Shown here: positions 11,101-21,366 of the stretch, in pieces
Numbering within the stretch: the stretch's first letter is position 1
How the letters are laid out: every line of letters begins with the position of its first letter
Position numbers and translations under genes: made by a program
Assembly (NCBI RefSeq): GCF_018143015.1
Contig: NC_054740.1
Coordinates: forward strand, 14,400,797-14,464,796
Origin: Lytechinus variegatus
Lineage: Eukaryota; Echinodermata; Echinoidea; Temnopleuroida; Toxopneustidae
Reading direction: 5' to 3'
DNA: 64,000 nt
The notes under the pieces: model-generated
What the model saw: the letters and a program-made list of their open reading frames with translations, nothing else
Told to the model about the DNA's origin: nothing
Databases searched by the model: none

Positions 11101-14100
11101 TCATTATCTTTCTCTGCAATCTCCTTTCCTCTCTCTTCTGTCTCCGTCTCTCCTCTCGTTCTGTCTGTCGCTTCTTCCTCAGCTGTGTTTTCATCTGCTT
11201 TTGCAATTGCTTCAGTCTGATCTCCTCTTCTTTTTTTTTCCTGAATGCATGGGCGGATAATTATTTTTTTGTAAAGTGTTCTCAAACTGATCTAATACAA
11301 CAGAACAAATAAGTGATTGTTCGTTATCCATTTTTTAAAGTTAATGTGATGCCAGTCATTAAGGTCTAAAATTTGAAGCCTACTCTGCCATAATTTGACA
11401 CAAGGAACTGCAAAAAGTTCAAATTCTACAACAAAATACTGATCCCGCGTCGAGATACATGACTAACATGTGAACACGCCTTTCAGAGATAGAAATTTTA
11501 ATACACTTTAGTTCCTCTGCTGTAGTTTGACACAGTCAAGCAGTAGACTGTGCCTGTATCCTGATAACACCGATTTCCTCTGATCAACCTAAAATAGAAC
11601 CATGTCCACCCCAGAAAAAATGTTTATGTGAGTAAATAGAGAACTATCAAACTAGCATAATGCTGAAAATTTCATCAAAATCGGTTGTAAACTAAGAAAG
11701 TTATGACATTTTAAAGTTCTGATTATTTTTCACAAAACAGTGATACGCACAACTCAGTGACATGCAAATGACACGGTCAATGATGTCCCTCACTCAGGGG
11801 CGGAAATCTCTCCCAAAAGGTAGCGGGGACAAAGATCTGGAAAATTTGACAAGCAAAAAAAAAAAAGGCTATTACCTAAACTTATGGTCATTACGACGAA
11901 AATATATTTGACAAGCACAAAAAAAAAGGTCATCTCGTCCCAAAATGCACGTTTTATTCCAATTTTTAATGACATATTTCTTAGCATCACCAAAGGCACA
12001 AAATAGTACGGGGGACAGGGGGAACATGTCCCCCCTGGGATTTCCACCCATGCCCTCACTCACTATTTCTTTTGTTTTTAATGTTTGAATTATACAATAT
12101 TCCATTTTTTATAGATCTTACAATAAGGACCAACTTGACTGAACCATATAGTATTAAATAATGCTTATTCCACATGTTCAGGGAGGAATTAATTGTTGTT
12201 TCACTTGGCAAGGAGGAGAAAATTAGAATATTTCATATAATAAGATACAAAAGAAATAGTGAGTGGAAGACATCATCAGTCTCCTAATTTGTGTACCGAC
12301 CAGGATGTGCATTTTACTATTTTGTGAAATTAAACAAAAATTTAAAATGTCATAACTTTTTTATTGTACATCCGATTTTGATAAAATTTTCAGTGTTAGC
12401 TAGTTGGATAGTTCTCTTTCTATTAAAACCAACTTTTTGTTAGAGTGGATTTGTTCTTTAAATGATTACAAGTTTCTTGCCCACACCCCCTCCAAAATAA
12501 TCTTTAAAAAATTATTATGAAAACTAAAAAAAAAGGCTCACTAAAATACAACATGTAACATATGGATAATAGGCAAATAATACATCTATTTATTTTATGT
12601 TTTCTATTTTTTCCTTTCAACATAGATGAATAAACATTTGACGTACATGTATATAGTAATAGGTAAATCTTGAGTACTTACCTTTCTTCCTCTTTCTTTC
12701 TCTCTTCCTCTTCTTTCTCCAATCTTTTTTGCTCTTCCCTCTTCCTAATCAATTCTATCAACTTCTGTCGTTCCTTCTCTCTCTTCTTTATTGATTTTGC
12801 ACTGAGATGTCTTGTCTTATCAAAGTCCACCTTTCAAAAAAGAAATAATTCATTGCATTACATATAGCCCGAATTACAAGCAGACATGATTGTTGAAGCA
12901 AACAGCTTTTCTTTTCAAGATGACAACCTCTCCAAAACTATCAACAAATGAAACAATGTTATCAAAACATGAATACACATGATCAACATGGAATACTGTT
13001 TCATTCTTGTGAATGTCAAAGTTATGTAATTTTTTTTTGCCATATTAAAGACTGAAAGAAGACAATGGAGTTTTCTTTAAAGGCATATGCATGTATAGGC
13101 AGGTCCGTCACAACTCACTTGGCTTCCAAGTTTAACCTTTTCTTAGGTATACACATTACACATTCCCAGGCATGGATCGAGCCAGTTAAGATACCATGTC
13201 AGGGACCATATTGTTTTAGCACAATAGTCAGGCTCTCAAAACTATTGTGTCTCATCTGCCTGCATATTCCAACCTCCTCCTTGGTCCTGTAGCATAAAAG
13301 ATTCTATTATGGTATTGGTATCAAACTTTGCTACATGTACCATCCAATGGTAGCATCAATAGTAACCACTACCGAATTTAAGAATTTGTAGTGGTTTCAC
13401 GATACATCATGTATCTCTCATGGGCATACCAGTATGTTGGTCCTGAAAAGGACCACCCAACCACCCAAAGTTTGGGTGGTCCTTTTCAGTTCAGAATCAA
13501 CATACAGGTGCCCACAAAAGAATACATGGTGTACTGTGAAACCAATAAACCCTTCTTATTTGCCATGGAACCCTTTAGAAGTTACATTGAAATGGAGTTA
13601 GGGTACATCTGCCTGAAATGTTTTTAGATAATTCAAATATATGTGCTGAGGAGGAATTACATTTATAATGGAATAAGAATCCATTGTCTATCACTTAATT
13701 TGAAAGTTTTGGGCTCCATTGCATAAAATTTACTATTATGGGAACTTTGCAACCCAATGTTTACTTTCATGGAGTTCCTGATTTTGCCGGCTGATGAGCA
13801 TTGCTACAACCGTTGTTATCATTGGATGGTAGAGTTGCCACTAGGGCTGGGACTAAAACCCGGGTACCCGGGTCCCGCCCGGGAGCCTCGGGTACCCGGG
13901 TAGAAAAATCAATACCCGATACCCGAAAATTGCTCACCAGTATAACGTACATTTGATTTGTATTGCGTAGTGTAAGACATGATTGTAACACATGATCACA
14001 AAAGTACACAAGTCTCATTTTGAATCTCACCAATTACCCTCGAAATGTCCATAAATATACTAGTTTTTCAAGTGATGATGATGTGACTGAGATCGTTCAA

Positions 14101-16185
14101 TCGTCGCCATTTTTCTTTTGCATCGCAGTGACGTCATCCAGCCACTGCGACACAAGCCAATTTATGAATGAAAATATAGTAAGCATGCTCATTTCAAGCC
14201 TCAGCCCCACGCAGTATTCCGTCAAAACAAGTCTGCAATACTCTGTCACCTCGTACCAAAATCGACCTAGAATTCCACTTTCCTTTATTTCATGTGAATT
14301 ATGAAAGGTATTCTCAGAGAATCTGTTTTCTCACCGATACCACGCAGGTAAGCAAATTTTATTATTTCTTGCTTTTCCGTCAAAATCTTACGAAGTAGCG
14401 TCGATATTGCATCGTGTTTGTGAGTTTGTAGAATCTATCGCTACGTGAACAAAGTCAATTGATTTCCGGGTTTCGGAGCATACGAGGCGCCAGCCAATCA
14501 CGTTCTTGATATCATTTTCAGTTCATCATAAACAGAAAATGGCACATTTGACGCTCCGAAACCCGAAAACCAATTGACTTTGTACACGCAGCGATAGATT
14601 CTACAAACTCACGAACACGATTTAATATCGACGCTGCTTCGTAAGATTTTGACGGAAAAGCAAGAAGTAATAAAAATTTGCTTATCTGTGCGGTATCGGT
14701 GAGAAAACAGACCCTCTGAGAATACCATTTATAATTCACATGAAATATAGAAAAGTGGAATTCTATTTCGATTTTGGTACGAGGTGACAGAGTATTGCAG
14801 ACTTGTTTCGATGGAATACTGCGTGGGGCACGGGAGGCTCGCAATGCGCATGCTTACTATATTTTCATTCATAATTGGCTTGCATCGCATTGGCTTGATG
14901 ACGTCACCTATGGGGTTTTTCCACCAGTCATATTTCGAGCGACATGATCTTCGGGTACCCGCCCGAAAATTACCACGGGTACCCGAATAATGGTAACTTT
15001 TATGCAACGGGCCCTGGAGCCAAACAAGTTATTGGAGAAGGATCATACCTTGATTTCAGCTGTATAAGACTTTTCATCCTGTCCAATTCTCATGAGTTTC
15101 ATGCCTTTGAAGGTGTCCATTGCTTTCACAAATCCGATGTACTCCATGAACTGCACATAGACATCAAATGTTAGGTTGGTGCCAAGACTAGAGATCTTTC
15201 CAAAGTTCCCTCCAGTCACTTGACTCTCATGTCTGTATGGATCCAACATTGGGATGTCAATATTCCTGATCACGCCACAAGTGCCAAAGACATTCCTCAC
15301 CACGATCTCGCTTGGTTTGTCCGGTTCGACGTCGATGGCAAACCATCGCACCGGAAGATTCTCCACGTGAATTGTATCCGGTCTCTCCCCAGGATTGTTT
15401 TCATTCATGTGCTTAGTATCGCGAAAGAAGACGTCCCAATCGTGGCGGTTTGGGAAAGGGATTTTTGCCTCGGCGGCTCGCACTTTCATGACCTCCGTGA
15501 ACCCGCTAAGCTTGATGCTCTTTGTGTCGAGTCTTGTGATCATGACTTTGATGATGGAGCGCGCTTCAAGCTCAGCCTCGAATCGCAGGAAGTCCAGTGA
15601 ACTTTTGGTGACACGCAAGACAAGGAAAGAGTCTGGTTTGGCCATCTTCTTTAGCTTTTCCATCACCTCCCAATTGCTGATTGACTTCCCTGTGAAGAAA
15701 AAAAAATATCAACACAATACACATTTCTAATGATATCACATTGTCATGTGACTCTATTTTCTTCTGGTTTGAGTGCAGTGAATAATGAAAACCCTAGACG
15801 TTATAGATTGAGGAGACTTTTACATTTCACATTGAATGGCCAATTGCCAGGGCTTGATATTGTTTGCTATTCAAACTCTTCACTCAACAAGAAATCATTC
15901 CATCACATTTCTTACCTTTTCATTCGATTGATTATATTTACAATACTTTTCTGTGCAAATTCTGCAGTTGCTTGAAACAAAAACTTGTGAACAGCCAATA
16001 GTTTTATCAGGAAAAAAATAGATATTGAAAAAGGAAAGTGATTTCAACTGACCTGGTGTTTTCATCTGGGGCAAGGTCACCGAGATGTTGATTTTCGCAA
16101 TCGGCTTCAGGTAAAGGAACTTGCTCTCATACAACTCAACAGCCTCTGTTGAGTTGCTACAGAGCTGACACCCAACTGTTGCCAT
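8163..16185 (-). CDS. AKAP17A: A-kinase anchor protein 17A (XE7-like splicing factor), 6 coding exons
   Basis: Known family role: nuclear speckle protein that binds PKA regulatory subunits and affects alternative splicing. Coding exons in transcript order are 16185-16053, 15689-15049, 12830-12682, 11240-11021, 10474-10283 and 9629-8163. All introns are GT-AG, and phases join to one 933-codon frame. The start MATVGCQLCSNSTEAVELYE and the following LYLKPIAKINISVTLPQMK match the vertebrate N-terminus. Residues about 149-255 form the RRM-like domain (PGERPDTIHVENLP, RNIDIPMLDPYR, FKGMKLM). Exons 3-5 encode a long charged helix (HLSAKSIKKREKERQKL, KIMMEERKLVLAQRKLESIR), where the PKA-anchoring helices lie in the family. 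Exon 6 holds a long Arg-Ser domain (residues about 568-770) and an acidic tail ending NANWAF. The protein is longer than my recollection of the human one (about 695 residues), mostly through the RS/acidic exon. The exon 4 acceptor was chosen because only CAG|G at 11241/11240 keeps the frame. Confidence 0.95.
9630..10282 (-). other. AKAP17A intron 5
   Basis: AT-rich intron between the GTGAGA donor after 10283 and the GATACAG acceptor before 9629. I see no repeat family or ORF of interest in it. Confidence 0.7.
10475..11020 (-). other. AKAP17A intron 4, with an eroded family E fragment
   Basis: Between about 10612 and 10712 the sequence carries blocks of palindromic family E: CGCTCGCTACTGCACATTAA, TCAATGAGATTGCGCATTAC, and CAACATTTAAGCACAACTTAA. 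It lacks clear ends. The rest is unannotated intron. Confidence 0.5.
11594..12458. mobile_element. Palindromic MITE, family B, copy 1 (interrupted), AKAP17A intron 3
   Basis: The left end CCATGTCCACCCCAGAAAAA and right end AGAGTGGATTTGTTCTTTAAA are inverted relatives. The inner blocks AATGCTGAAAATTTCATCAA and TTTTGATAAAATTTTCAGTG mirror each other. A CACTATTTCTTTTGTTTTTA block and its inverse AAAAGAAATAGTGAGTG flank the middle. A separate hAT-type element (11795-12052) sits inside. Relatives lie at 23631-24224 and 59955-60361. Confidence 0.75.
11795..12052. mobile_element. hAT-type MITE with perfect 8-bp target duplication
   Basis: The element begins CAGGGGCGGAAATC and ends GGATTTCCACCCATG, imperfect terminal inverted repeats of a type well known in hAT elements. 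CCCTCACT directly flanks both ends (11787-11794 and 12053-12060). Removing the element and one duplicate restores GATGTCCCTCACTCACTATTTC-like sequence, matching the family B relative at 23810-23830 (GATGTCACTTACTATTTC). It carries no transposase. Confidence 0.85.
13710..15012. mobile_element. Palindromic MITE, family G, split by a foldback element
   Basis: GGGCTCCATTGCATAAAATT at the left is mirrored by AACTTTTATGCAACGGGCCC at the right. The intact relative at 36956-37113 has the same ends about 155 bp apart. Here the halves are separated by 1.15 kb of foreign DNA between about 13837 and 14991, so a later insertion split this copy. Confidence 0.7.
13838..14990. mobile_element. Foldback (hairpin) DNA element in AKAP17A intron 2
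   Basis: Two arms of about 550-600 bp face each other around a centre near 14510. On the left lie TATGAATGAAAATATAGTAA, GTCTGCAATACTCTGTCACC and GTACCAAAATCG; their reverse complements follow in mirror order on the right (CGATTTTGGTAC, GGTGACAGAGTATTGCAGAC, TTACTATATTTTCATTCATA). The left end is TAGGGCTGGGAC followed by repeated CCCGGGTACCCGGG; the right end has GGGTACCCGCCCGAAAAT and GGGTACCCGAAT. The first 12 bases are hAT-like and are missing from the right end. No transposase seen. Confidence 0.75.
15690..16052 (-). other. AKAP17A intron 1
   Basis: 363-nt intron separating the 44-codon first coding exon from the RRM-bearing exon 2. It is phase 1 (G|GG AAG), which restores the conserved PGKSISNWE sequence. 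Nothing else is seen in it. Confidence 0.85.
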
Positions 16186-16310
16186 GGTGATGTGTGAATG
16201 TCTGCAATTAAGATGATTTTTGCCAACCAGGAGGTACTACCTCTGCAAGGGAAACAGACAAAATATTAATTCAAAAGGAAATATTCTCAGACCATCCCAA
16301 AACAAGAAAA

Positions 16311-17424
16311 GTGGAATGCCTCTGGCCGTCTCACCTGCATCACGCGGTTCAATATAGCAGCAGTGCTGACTTTGAATACTACTCTAACTCGCACAAGATG
16401 TTCAGTGATACATGGTTACTCTTATGTCCACTTTTTATGAACTAGACCAATAAACTTACAGAGATATGATGGTTATTCACCAAAAAACCCCAACATGGCC
16501 AAAGTTCATTGACCTTACATGACCTTTGACCATGATCATGTGACGTGAAACTCAAACAGGATATTCAGTGATACTTGATTACTCTTATGTACAAGTTTCA
16601 TGAATCAGATCCATAAACTTTCAAAGTTATGATGGTAATTCAACAGATACACCCAATTCGGCCAAAGTTCATTGACCTTTGACCTTGGTCATGTGACCTG
16701 ATATGTGCACAGGATGTTCAGTGATACTTGATTACTCTAATGTCCAAGTTTAATGAACTAGCCCAATAAACTTCCAAAGTTATGATGGTAATTCAACAGA
16801 TACCCCCGATTCGGCCAAAGTTCATTGACCCTAATGACCTTTGACCTTAATCATGAGACCTGAAACTTGCACAAAATTTTCAGTGATGCTTGATTACTAT
16901 TATGTCCAAGTTTCATGAATCAGATCCATAAATTTTCAAAGTTATGATGGGAATTCAACAGATATCTCCAATTCGGCCAAAGTTCATTGACCCTAAATGA
17001 CCTTTGACCTTGGTCATGTGACGTGAAACTCATGCAGGATGTTCAGTGATACTTGATTAACCTTATGTCCAAGTTTCATGAACTAGGTCCATATATTTTC
17101 TAAGTTATGATGACATTTCAAAAACTTAACCACAGGTTAAGATTTCGATGTTGATTCCTCCAACATGGTCTAAGTTCATTGACCCTAAATGACCTCTGAC
17201 CTTGGTCATGTGACATGAAACTCTAATAGGATGTTCAGTAATACTTGATTAACCTTATGGCCAAGTTTCATGAACTAGGTCCATATACTTTCTAAGTTAT
17301 GATGTCATTTCAAAAACTTAACCTCAGGTTAAGATTTGATGTTGACGCCGCCGCCGCCGCCGTCGCCGCCGCCGTCGGAAAAGCGGCGCCTATAGTCTCA
17401 CTTTGCTTCGCAGGTGAGACAAAA
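16311..17424 (+). repeat. 1.1-kb repeat with about 160-190-bp tandem units carrying DR1-like sites, copy 1
   Basis: The segment starts GTGGAATGCCTCTGGCCGTC and ends CGGCGCCTATAGTCTCACTT...GTGAGAC after a GCC/GTC trinucleotide run. Between, a unit of about 160-190 bp repeats five to six times: CAGTGATACTTGATTACT, TGTCCAAGTTTCATGAA, AAAGTTATGATGG, then GGCCAAAGTTCATTGACC and TGACCTTTGACC. The TGACCTTTGACC blocks begin at 16520, 16673, 16835 and 16998, with a TGACCTCTGACC variant near 17190. An inverted copy is at 58778-59853. No coding potential. Confidence 0.85.
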
Positions 17425-17889
17425 AACCCCGGAAAAAAAACCCAACCATATACCAAATTCTATGTATTTCTTTTCAAGTTGCATTAGCACATATTTAGAA
17501 AGAATTCCCAGATAATTAAAGAACTGATTCTAATAACTTTAAAAATAAATCTAAAGTCTGAAATTATCCATCTTCAATACGTGGAATGCCTCTAAGTTCT
17601 GGCAGTCTCACTTGCACGATTTAATATCAAGGCAATGCTGAGTTGACCTTAAAAACATGATTGAATACCGATAACTGGTTTACAAAAGCCCCCCATTCTT
17701 TGAATGAAAACATTTCATTCATCCATTTTTCAATGATCTCAAAATTTGCAAGTATCGGTACCTCAATCTTATAAATCGATACTAATACATGTACTATCTT
17801 AGATTCTTGCAATGAAATATCACAACCTTGGCCTGGTTTAGCTTTCTTTTTTTTATGCCAAAGCTACCACAATAGGATTTATTCTAACA

Positions 17890-18262
17890 TGGTCGGTGCT
17901 GATACAGTTTCGCATCAGCCCACTTAAAGAACTAGAAAAATTGGATTGACAACTGATTTAGAGTATTAGATATTTATTGCTGCAACTTATTTCATTGTAT
18001 AACCCTAACCCATATTATTCACACAAGTATGAAATAATGAAAAAAATATGGTTTTGTGTAATAACATAAGAAAACGGAAAGTGGAGATGTGACATCATCA
18101 GCCCACCTAATGAATATTCATGACAACTGTTTTCACCAAATATTGCTTAACTTTAAACTTCAATAACTTTATTATTTGTTATTAGATTTTGACGAAATTT
18201 TCGGCATTTTGCTCAGTGAGTTCTACTCTATGTATTAAGATATAAATATTTTCAGCCCGGTT
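17890..18262. mobile_element. Palindromic MITE, family A, partial copy 3
   Basis: Blocks shared with 2992-3560 and 3724-4286 are TTGGATTGACAACTGATT, TTATTGCTGCAACTTATTTC, GACATCATCAGCCCACCTAA, TGAATATTCATGA and GAAATTTTCGGCATTTTGCTC, ending TATTTTCAGCCCGG. The far end is missing or merged with other sequence. Confidence 0.6.
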
Positions 18263-18844
18263 AAGTTTAATTTTTCCGTTTTGGTGCATTTCAGGCCAAA
18301 ACGGAATAATCTTTATTTTGTTCGTTTTTTAAAATATATTTCTATGAAAAAAAATTGATGAGCCCGTCGGGGGATTTTGCATTGTTTACCCCCTAATGAT
18401 GGCGGCTGCACAATTGTGAGCAGTCTGTGTACGAGAAAAAAAATGTTAAAAAACTCCTCAAAACAGACTGCGGCCAGCTGTCTAGATCGGGAATCGACTA
18501 AATTTCAGCTTGATCTCGACATCATTGTTCAATTCTTATTTGGACATTCACAATCACATTGCTTGCTTCGCTTGTCCTGGCCCTTGGGCTTGGCATGCTT
18601 GGCTTTGCCATATTTTGAAATTTTATTTGGACCGAATTTACCATGGTTACCAACCAAATTAAAGATCTGCTTGCAGCTCACCTTCACTCAGTCCATAAGA
18701 CTAGGGCAAAGCCAAGTGAAGCAGTGTCTGATTGATTCTAAAAATTTTAACATATGATGTCCAGTCTTGAGATCATTCGAACTTGAAATCTAACGCTACA
18801 TTCAGTTCCTTGAAAGCCAAAAGGTTTTTTTTTTAGTCGATCGC

Positions 18845-19940
18845 GATATTTCAGATCTACACTGATGGATCAAAACAAGAGGACAAGAGAACCGGCTCTG
18901 CTTTTTATATACCAGAACTGGACATTAAAAGATACTATAGATTAAATTCTGTAAGTATAATGAGAGCCGAATTAACAGCAATGGTAATGGTACTTGATTG
19001 GCTAGGAGATAACAGAGGTATGTCTGTGGTAATTTTTACAGATTCATTGTCAGCTCTTCAAGCACTCGAAAGCAATCGAATTCAAAACAATCTTATTGTT
19101 GATATCTTGTATAAAATCAAAGTTTTACAATCATCAGATATTTATGTCAATTTTGAATGGAAACCATCCCATTGCGGTATTCACGGGAACAAAGTAGCAG
19201 ACCTTTTAGCAAAAAAACGAGCATCAAAAGATGAAGTTGAATTACACATTCCATACCAAAGAGGAATGGAAAAACCACATGTCTTTGATTTCTAAAGAAA
19301 TCTGGCAGGCTCAATGGGTATCCTCATCTAAAGGAAGACATTTATTTAGCATCCAACCCAACGTGGCAGAAACAAATAATTATCAAAGTCTCATTCGGTT
19401 TGAAGAGACTATGATTCACCAGCTAAGACTTGGAAAATGTAAATTGAATTATTATCAGTTTAAATGTAATCAACATGAAAATGGTTTATGTTCCCATTGT
19501 CAGGTTCCTGAGACAATAGAACATTTTTCACTACATTGTAATAAATATGAAAGAGAAAGAAGAACTATGCAAAGAAGCCTGAATTTAAACAAGCCAATAT
19601 CAGACCTAGCAACATTACTCTCTCTCTCTCTTCCTTTTGTTCTGATGATTATATTTAGTGATGTTAATTCTTATAGACTACTAGAATGAGCTTTGACCGA
19701 GCTTCTTATAACAGTTTGCATACTAGTATGAAGTACAAACACGCACAATTTAATGGTGGAGGTAACTATAATCTTAATTATATTGCACCTCGCTATATGA
19801 CAGGACACACTAGTCTAACGCCGAGGACATTGAAGCGGGAATTAAGCAACTTAAACTCGGAAACGACCTGGTGCAGATAATCTACCAGATTGAAGAGCGC
19901 CAACTCAACTCCAACACCAACCAACCTTCAGTAATTCGGT
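18845..19940 (+). mobile_element. 5'-truncated LINE: RNase H domain and C-terminal zinc-binding region
   Basis: From 18855 an open frame begins IYTDGSKQEDKRTGSAFYIP and runs to 19295. It has the RNase H acidic residues in context (YTDGS, MRAELTA, IFTDS, KVADLLAK) and the HCGIHGN block. After a frameshift, the frame 19231-19689 continues with a Leu/Arg block and a C-x2-C-x6-H-x4-C zinc motif (LCSHCQVPETIEHFSLHC), as in the tails of I-, R1- or Ingi-like non-LTR elements. Reverse transcriptase and endonuclease are absent, so the copy is 5'-truncated and, with its frameshift, non-functional. The clade is not settled. Confidence 0.85.
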
Positions 19941-19987
19941 AGACATAACATGTCATTGAGAGAATTTGATAAGTTATTTGCAGTAGA

Positions 19988-20514
19988 GGCACACACTCAC
20001 AGCAAATATGGGAGACTGTCTCCCATGAGAGAGATTAGATCCAATATCAGAGACTTTTGTAAAATCCAATTTCAAAGACAATCTCCAGTTTGTTTGGGAG
20101 ACCAATATCCTTTGTTTACATTTGCTGCAAGAGGATTAGCTTGGTGGCAAATAAAAATGTGATAAGCCGATTCCTCATGAAAAATTACCCCTTTTCACAC
20201 TCAGTCTACTTTAAAAATCCACCGTCTATATTTGTTTTGATAAAGATTTTTGTTGTCATCAACACACAAAACAAATGGGCTTCTGAAGACAGACCTCTGA
20301 CTCAGTGAGACAAAATTTTGGATGGAAAATTAGTACGCCATTGGTGTTGTTTGTTTTAATTCTTTTGGCTTTTGCAAAGCAATTAGGCCCTAAGTCTCCA
20401 AAGAGTCCAATAATGTCAATGAAAATGAATTGAAAGACAATCTCCCACTCCCATGACTCCCATAATCCATATTGGCGAGAGTATCCCGAGCCCCATATTG
20501 GCCGTACGCCTCTA
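19988..20514. mobile_element. Inverted-repeat element with GTAGAGGC ends
   Basis: The left end GTAGAGGCACACAC with AATATGGGAGACTGTCTCCC faces the right end CCCCATATTGGCCGTACGCCTCTAC. The GTAGAGGC octamer is perfect and is followed in both arms by a CAATATGG(G) block. A fragment with the same end (CCCATATTGGCCGTGCGCCTCTAC) lies at 22960-23021. The frames within are short and unlike known proteins. Confidence 0.6.
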
Positions 20515-20549
20515 CTGATTTGAGGAACATACACTGGTGGGGAAGTTTG

Positions 20550-20715
20550 CTTGAACTTTGAAGTTGGCCGGTGCGCGTGCGAAACTGCATCAGCGCGCGC
20601 AGCGCGAACCTGCCTGCCCTAGTTTTGGGGCCTGTCGGCTCCCCGGCGGCCGCCGCGGCAGAGCTGAGGCGGAGCGAGTCCGGGACTCGCCATTCCATGC
20701 CCCGCGCCGCATGAA
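20550..20715. other. CpG-rich patch upstream of RARS1
   Basis: A sharp GC- and CpG-rich island (GCGCGCGCAGCGCG, CCCCGGCGGCCGCCGCGG, CCCCGCGCCGC) in otherwise AT-rich DNA, about 650 bp before the RARS1 start codon. It may be an unmethylated promoter patch or the end of a foreign repeat; the sequence does not decide. The minus-strand frame across it shows no known domain. Confidence 0.45.
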
Positions 20716-21331
20716 TTCCTTCGATTATTAAAGCTGTGAAAAAAAGTTTACTCTTTTAAATAACAACTATTATGGCACCAAAAGGTAATTCGCAGATTCG
20801 ATTTAGAATCAGGAGATTTAAATTTGATTTCTGGGAGGAAAAATTATGGAATTGGAATATACGGTACTATTCTCACCGATTACAGAAAAAAATATCCTGT
20901 CTAGAAAGCTGCCATATTTAGCCTCTTTCATATATATTGATTACAGAAGTTAAAACATATCAGCAAAAAAAAAAAGGTGATATCAGTTTTATGTTAATAA
21001 AATATTAAAATTAATCATTAACTAGTTTTTTAAAAAAACATAAATATATAGGCCTAGCAGTTTAATCTTTACCATTTAAAAATATTGCTCTTACTTTAGT
21101 TAAATTACCAAGCTGCTGACGATCATTGCAACATGTGTGTGCATGTGTATTTATGACGTGAGCGCATGAGCTGTGCACCTGTGTAGCCTATTACAGTTAG
21201 CTGTGGCTCCTGGGTATAGCTTCGCTCCAGTGCATGCACGCACTACGCTGTCTTCTGATCTTGTCGTGGCATATTGCGAAATAATAAAACCGTGTAGGCC
21301 TAGGGTCTAAACAAGTTAACTGCTCATACAT

Positions 21332-21346
21332 ATGAACTCAACTTGA
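21332..21346 (+). promoter_or_regulatory. Four-codon upstream ORF before RARS1
   Basis: ATG AAC TCA ACT TGA lies 20 nt before the RARS1 start codon. If the mRNA leader includes it, it is a minimal upstream ORF that could lower initiation at the main start. Whether it is in the transcript is not known. Confidence 0.35.
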
Positions 21347-21366
21347 AGAACAATCTGGGATTCAGA

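Larger units (their letters stand above)
12831..15048 (-). other. AKAP17A intron 2
   Basis: Long intron between the exon 2 donor (15048) and the exon 3 acceptor. 13710-15012 holds a MITE split by a 1.15-kb foldback element. A short perfect hairpin lies at about 13445-13490 (GAAAAGGACCACCCAACCACCC facing its inverse). The rest, 12831-13700, is AT-rich with no ORF I trust. Confidence 0.7.
16186..21366. promoter_or_regulatory. Spacer between divergent AKAP17A and RARS1
   Basis: Both genes read outwards from here, so their promoters must lie in it. The contents in order are: a 1.1-kb tandem repeat (16311-17424), a palindromic family A fragment (about 17890-18262), a 5'-truncated LINE (about 18845-19940), an inverted-repeat element (19988-20514), a CpG-rich patch (20550-20715) and AT-rich sequence up to the RARS1 start. 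I found no clear TATA box or initiator. Repeats just outside the AKAP17A start codon mean any upstream 5' UTR exon would lie further away or inside them. Confidence 0.6.

Noticed and set aside
14020-15007. Several 60-110-codon frames in AKAP17A intron 2
   Set aside because: They lie in the foldback arms and are readings of the same inverted sequence.
18377-18757. 126-codon frame upstream of the LINE
   Set aside because: No recognisable domain; its start overlaps a dispersed repeat shared with 54840-54935.
20390-20698. Minus-strand Ala/Arg-rich frame
   Set aside because: Its codons come from the CpG patch and an inverted-repeat end; no domain or conserved block.
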